Source: Sphingobium sp. CECT 9361
Lineage (GTDB): Bacteria > Pseudomonadota > Alphaproteobacteria > Sphingomonadales > Sphingomonadaceae
Reading direction: 5' to 3'
Assembly (NCBI RefSeq): GCF_918741285.1
Contig: NZ_CAKKNC010000007.1
Span: forward strand, 62,001-126,000
DNA length: 64,000 bases
Positions 62,578 through 64,000 of this stretch are shown piece after piece. Positions within the stretch are counted from its first letter, which is position 1. Each line of letters begins with the position of its first letter. The position numbers and the translations under genes are program-made. The notes beneath the pieces are model-generated. The model ran no database searches. It was not told the DNA's origin and worked only from the letters and a program-made list of their open reading frames with translations.

Positions 62578-63546
62578 TCACGCCGCCAGCCGCAGAAACG
62601 GCACGGGTGCAGTCGAGCGCAGCACGATGGGGTTGCCTGTATTCGCTTCGAAAATTTCTCCGTCCAGAATGACGCTGCTACGATCGCCTTCGATGCGGAT
62701 CGTGTCGCCCTGTTCCAGATGGATGCCCTGCATCTTGCGCGTGCCGAAGCGGCCGATCAGCGCAGCCCCGAGCATACGCAGGACTGCCGGACCGTTTTGA
62801 TCCACCGCCATCAACTTCAGCGAACCGCGACCCGATTCGCCCGGCTGCGCGCCCAGCAGAAGACGTTCGAGCGTCGTCACGATCAACACCGCAAAACGCC
62901 CGGCAAGCTGTCCATCGCGGATGAGCGAAATGGAGACAGGGCGTGCAATCGGCGGCATGAACTTGCCTTTGACCCCGAAGATCACCGAAAACACGACGGC
63001 CAGCGCCGTCAGTGCATGACTGAGACCGTTGGGCAGGCCCAGCGGATAGATCTTGTTGCGGCAATACAGGATGTAATCGGCAAGGCCTGCGCCGCCCAAG
63101 AACATTCCCAAGACCGGGCGACTGCCGTCCTTGCCATCCGACAGAGCAATAAGTTCGCGGACCACGACATGATCGGTCAGGCCGTTCTTCGCGATCTCGA
63201 CGATCCGTTCCAGTGCCTTGATGGGGTCGCCATGAATGCCAAGGTCAAGCGCGATCAGATTGGTCTTTCCATTGGGCAGCACCGCCACCGGCGGCACCTT
63301 ACCCTTGAAATGTTCGCCCTGATATAATTCGGTCAATGCCGCCTGCACCGTGCCGTCGCCGCCATTGATGACGATGACCGCCGGGTTCACCCTCGCAATC
63401 GTCTGCAACGCGCGACCGATCTGGTCGGCATGTTCGACTTCGTAATGGAAAATATCCGGGTTGCCTGCGCAATAGGTGCGCACGCGCGGAAGAGTCTGTC
63501 TATTCCCCGTGGATTGGGGGTTGGACAGCAGCGCGACGCAAACCAT
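62578..63546 (-). CDS. diacylglycerol kinase-family lipid kinase
   Basis: A 322-residue kinase with the DAGK_cat fold. The ATP-binding signature NGGDGTVQAAL lies at 61-71, preceded by the SNPQSTGNR-type strand at the N-terminus. ALPNGKTN (VLPNGKTNLIALDLGI) and GGAGLADYILY are further conserved blocks, and EIFEANTG is near the C-terminus. Members phosphorylate diacylglycerol, sphingoid bases or, in Caulobacter, ceramide. Because it lies with spt-acp-cerR in a sphingolipid producer, ceramide is a likely substrate, but diacylglycerol is equally open from sequence. It follows the DUF2141 gene by 19 bp. Confidence 0.88.
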   Translation of the reverse strand: MVCVALLSNPQSTGNRQTLPRVRTYCAGNPDIFHYEVEHADQIGRALQTIARVNPAVIVINGGDGTVQAALTELYQGEHFKGKVPPVAVLPNGKTNLIALDLGIHGDPIKALERIVEIAKNGLTDHVVVRELIALSDGKDGSRPVLGMFLGGAGLADYILYCRNKIYPLGLPNGLSHALTALAVVFSVIFGVKGKFMPPIARPVSISLIRDGQLAGRFAVLIVTTLERLLLGAQPGESGRGSLKLMAVDQNGPAVLRMLGAALIGRFGTRKMQGIHLEQGDTIRIEGDRSSVILDGEIFEANTGNPIVLRSTAPVPFLRLAA

Positions 63547-63565
63547 TGGGGGCCGAAACCTTTCG

Positions 63566-64000
63566 TCAGGCGCCCAGAGGCTTGAAGCTCAAGCCCTGGA
63601 CGTAATTGAGGATGACGCGAATCTCGCGCGTGGAGGAACCGACCGCAAATTTCGCCTTGTCGAGATCGGGCTTCCGCTTGAAGGCGAGATCCAAAAGGCT
63701 GACATGCGGGTTGCCGGAAAAACCGCCACCGTCCGAAGACTTGTCGCTCTTTCCGTTGTTATTAGCATCGTGGCGGACATACAGCGCATAGCTGCCCGGT
63801 TTCGGCACCGCGACGCACACGCTCAACGGACCGGAGCGCGGCACGGGCAGTTCCACCCGCTCGAGATACTTTTTCTTTTCCAGAAACGTCCGTGGATTGG
63901 CTTCGTACAACTGCACCCGCAACATGCCGGTGCGCGCCTTTATCCCTTCGACATGCACCAGCACGGCGGAACCGTTACGGTCGCAAGCGGCAGCCTGCGG
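63566..64000 (-). CDS. DUF2141-family secreted protein (partial, 5' end outside window)
   Basis: The frame is open to the window edge, so the start and most of a probable signal peptide are missing; the visible part begins PQAAACDRNGSAVLVHVEGI. It has the DUF2141 pattern: VEGIKARTGMLRVQLYEA, CVAVPKPGSYALYVRHDANNNGKSDK with a calcium-like DxNxNG loop, and GFSGN. Family members are exported and of unknown role. It is the first visible gene of an operon with the lipid kinase and the Tam41-like protein. A GTG at 63962-63964 is an internal codon, not a real start. Confidence 0.82.
   Translation of the reverse strand, partial: PQAAACDRNGSAVLVHVEGIKARTGMLRVQLYEANPRTFLEKKKYLERVELPVPRSGPLSVCVAVPKPGSYALYVRHDANNNGKSDKSSDGGGFSGNPHVSLLDLAFKRKPDLDKAKFAVGSSTREIRVILNYVQGLSFKPLGA

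Overview
The window is chromosomal DNA from a GC-rich alphaproteobacterium, almost certainly a sphingomonad (Sphingobium, Novosphingobium, Sphingomonas or Sphingopyxis group). The evidence is a linked Entner-Doudoroff set (edd-glk-eda), a serine palmitoyltransferase of 420 residues beside its own acyl carrier protein and a ceramide-reductase-like gene, a TonB-dependent receptor next to Rieske oxygenases and a P450, and single-copy genes of alphaproteobacterial type (rsh, obgE-proB, hemB, rpmB, rplJL, rplU-rpmA). Most of the window is dense housekeeping or lineage-core sequence. Nearly all long open frames opposite real genes are GC-driven shadows.

Layout. 1-1.9 kb: end of edd, then glk and eda. 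1.9-7.8 kb (minus): complete tripartite RND efflux operon. 7.9-8.8 kb: an AspH/LpxO-type 2-oxoglutarate hydroxylase. 8.8-11.6 kb: an accessory island with a ParDE module between two ~90-bp direct repeats, then an unrecognised three-gene coupled cassette of lower GC. 11.7-13 kb: L10 leader and rplJ-rplL. 13-23.9 kb: diguanylate cyclase, FAD oxidoreductase, cyclophilin, SH3 protein, 2-hydroxyacid dehydrogenase, nitronate monooxygenase with DUF2093, glycosyltransferase plus hydrolase, SelO. 24-32.3 kb: catabolic region (TonB receptor, two Rieske oxygenases, P450, SDR, MDR). 32.5-37.6 kb: rsh, a small secreted protein, HxlR regulator and a LytS/LytTR-type two-component system. 37.6-38.2 kb: ccdAB under a perfect 31-bp palindrome. 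38.2-43.4 kb: GtrA and STT3-like membrane proteins, tadA, rpmB, a phytase-like esterase and a glycine-zipper protein. 43.5-51 kb: putA, hemB, gamma-carbonic anhydrase, AEC transporter, rplU-rpmA. 51-56.4 kb: two GNATs, a TetR/metal-hydrolase pair, obgE and proB.

56.4-64 kb is the most coherent biological unit. It encodes a ceramide-reductase-like epimerase, a Pycsar-effector-like membrane protein, ACP, Spt, a CHASE3 hybrid histidine kinase, and on the other strand an operon of a DUF2141 secreted protein (cut by the window end), a DAGK_cat lipid kinase and a protein resembling the Tam41 cytidylyltransferase family. I read this as sphingolipid backbone synthesis plus a candidate route from ceramide to ceramide phosphate to CDP-activated lipid. 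The backbone part follows established family knowledge; the head-group route is inference. No tRNA, rRNA, CRISPR array, prophage or insertion sequence was seen.
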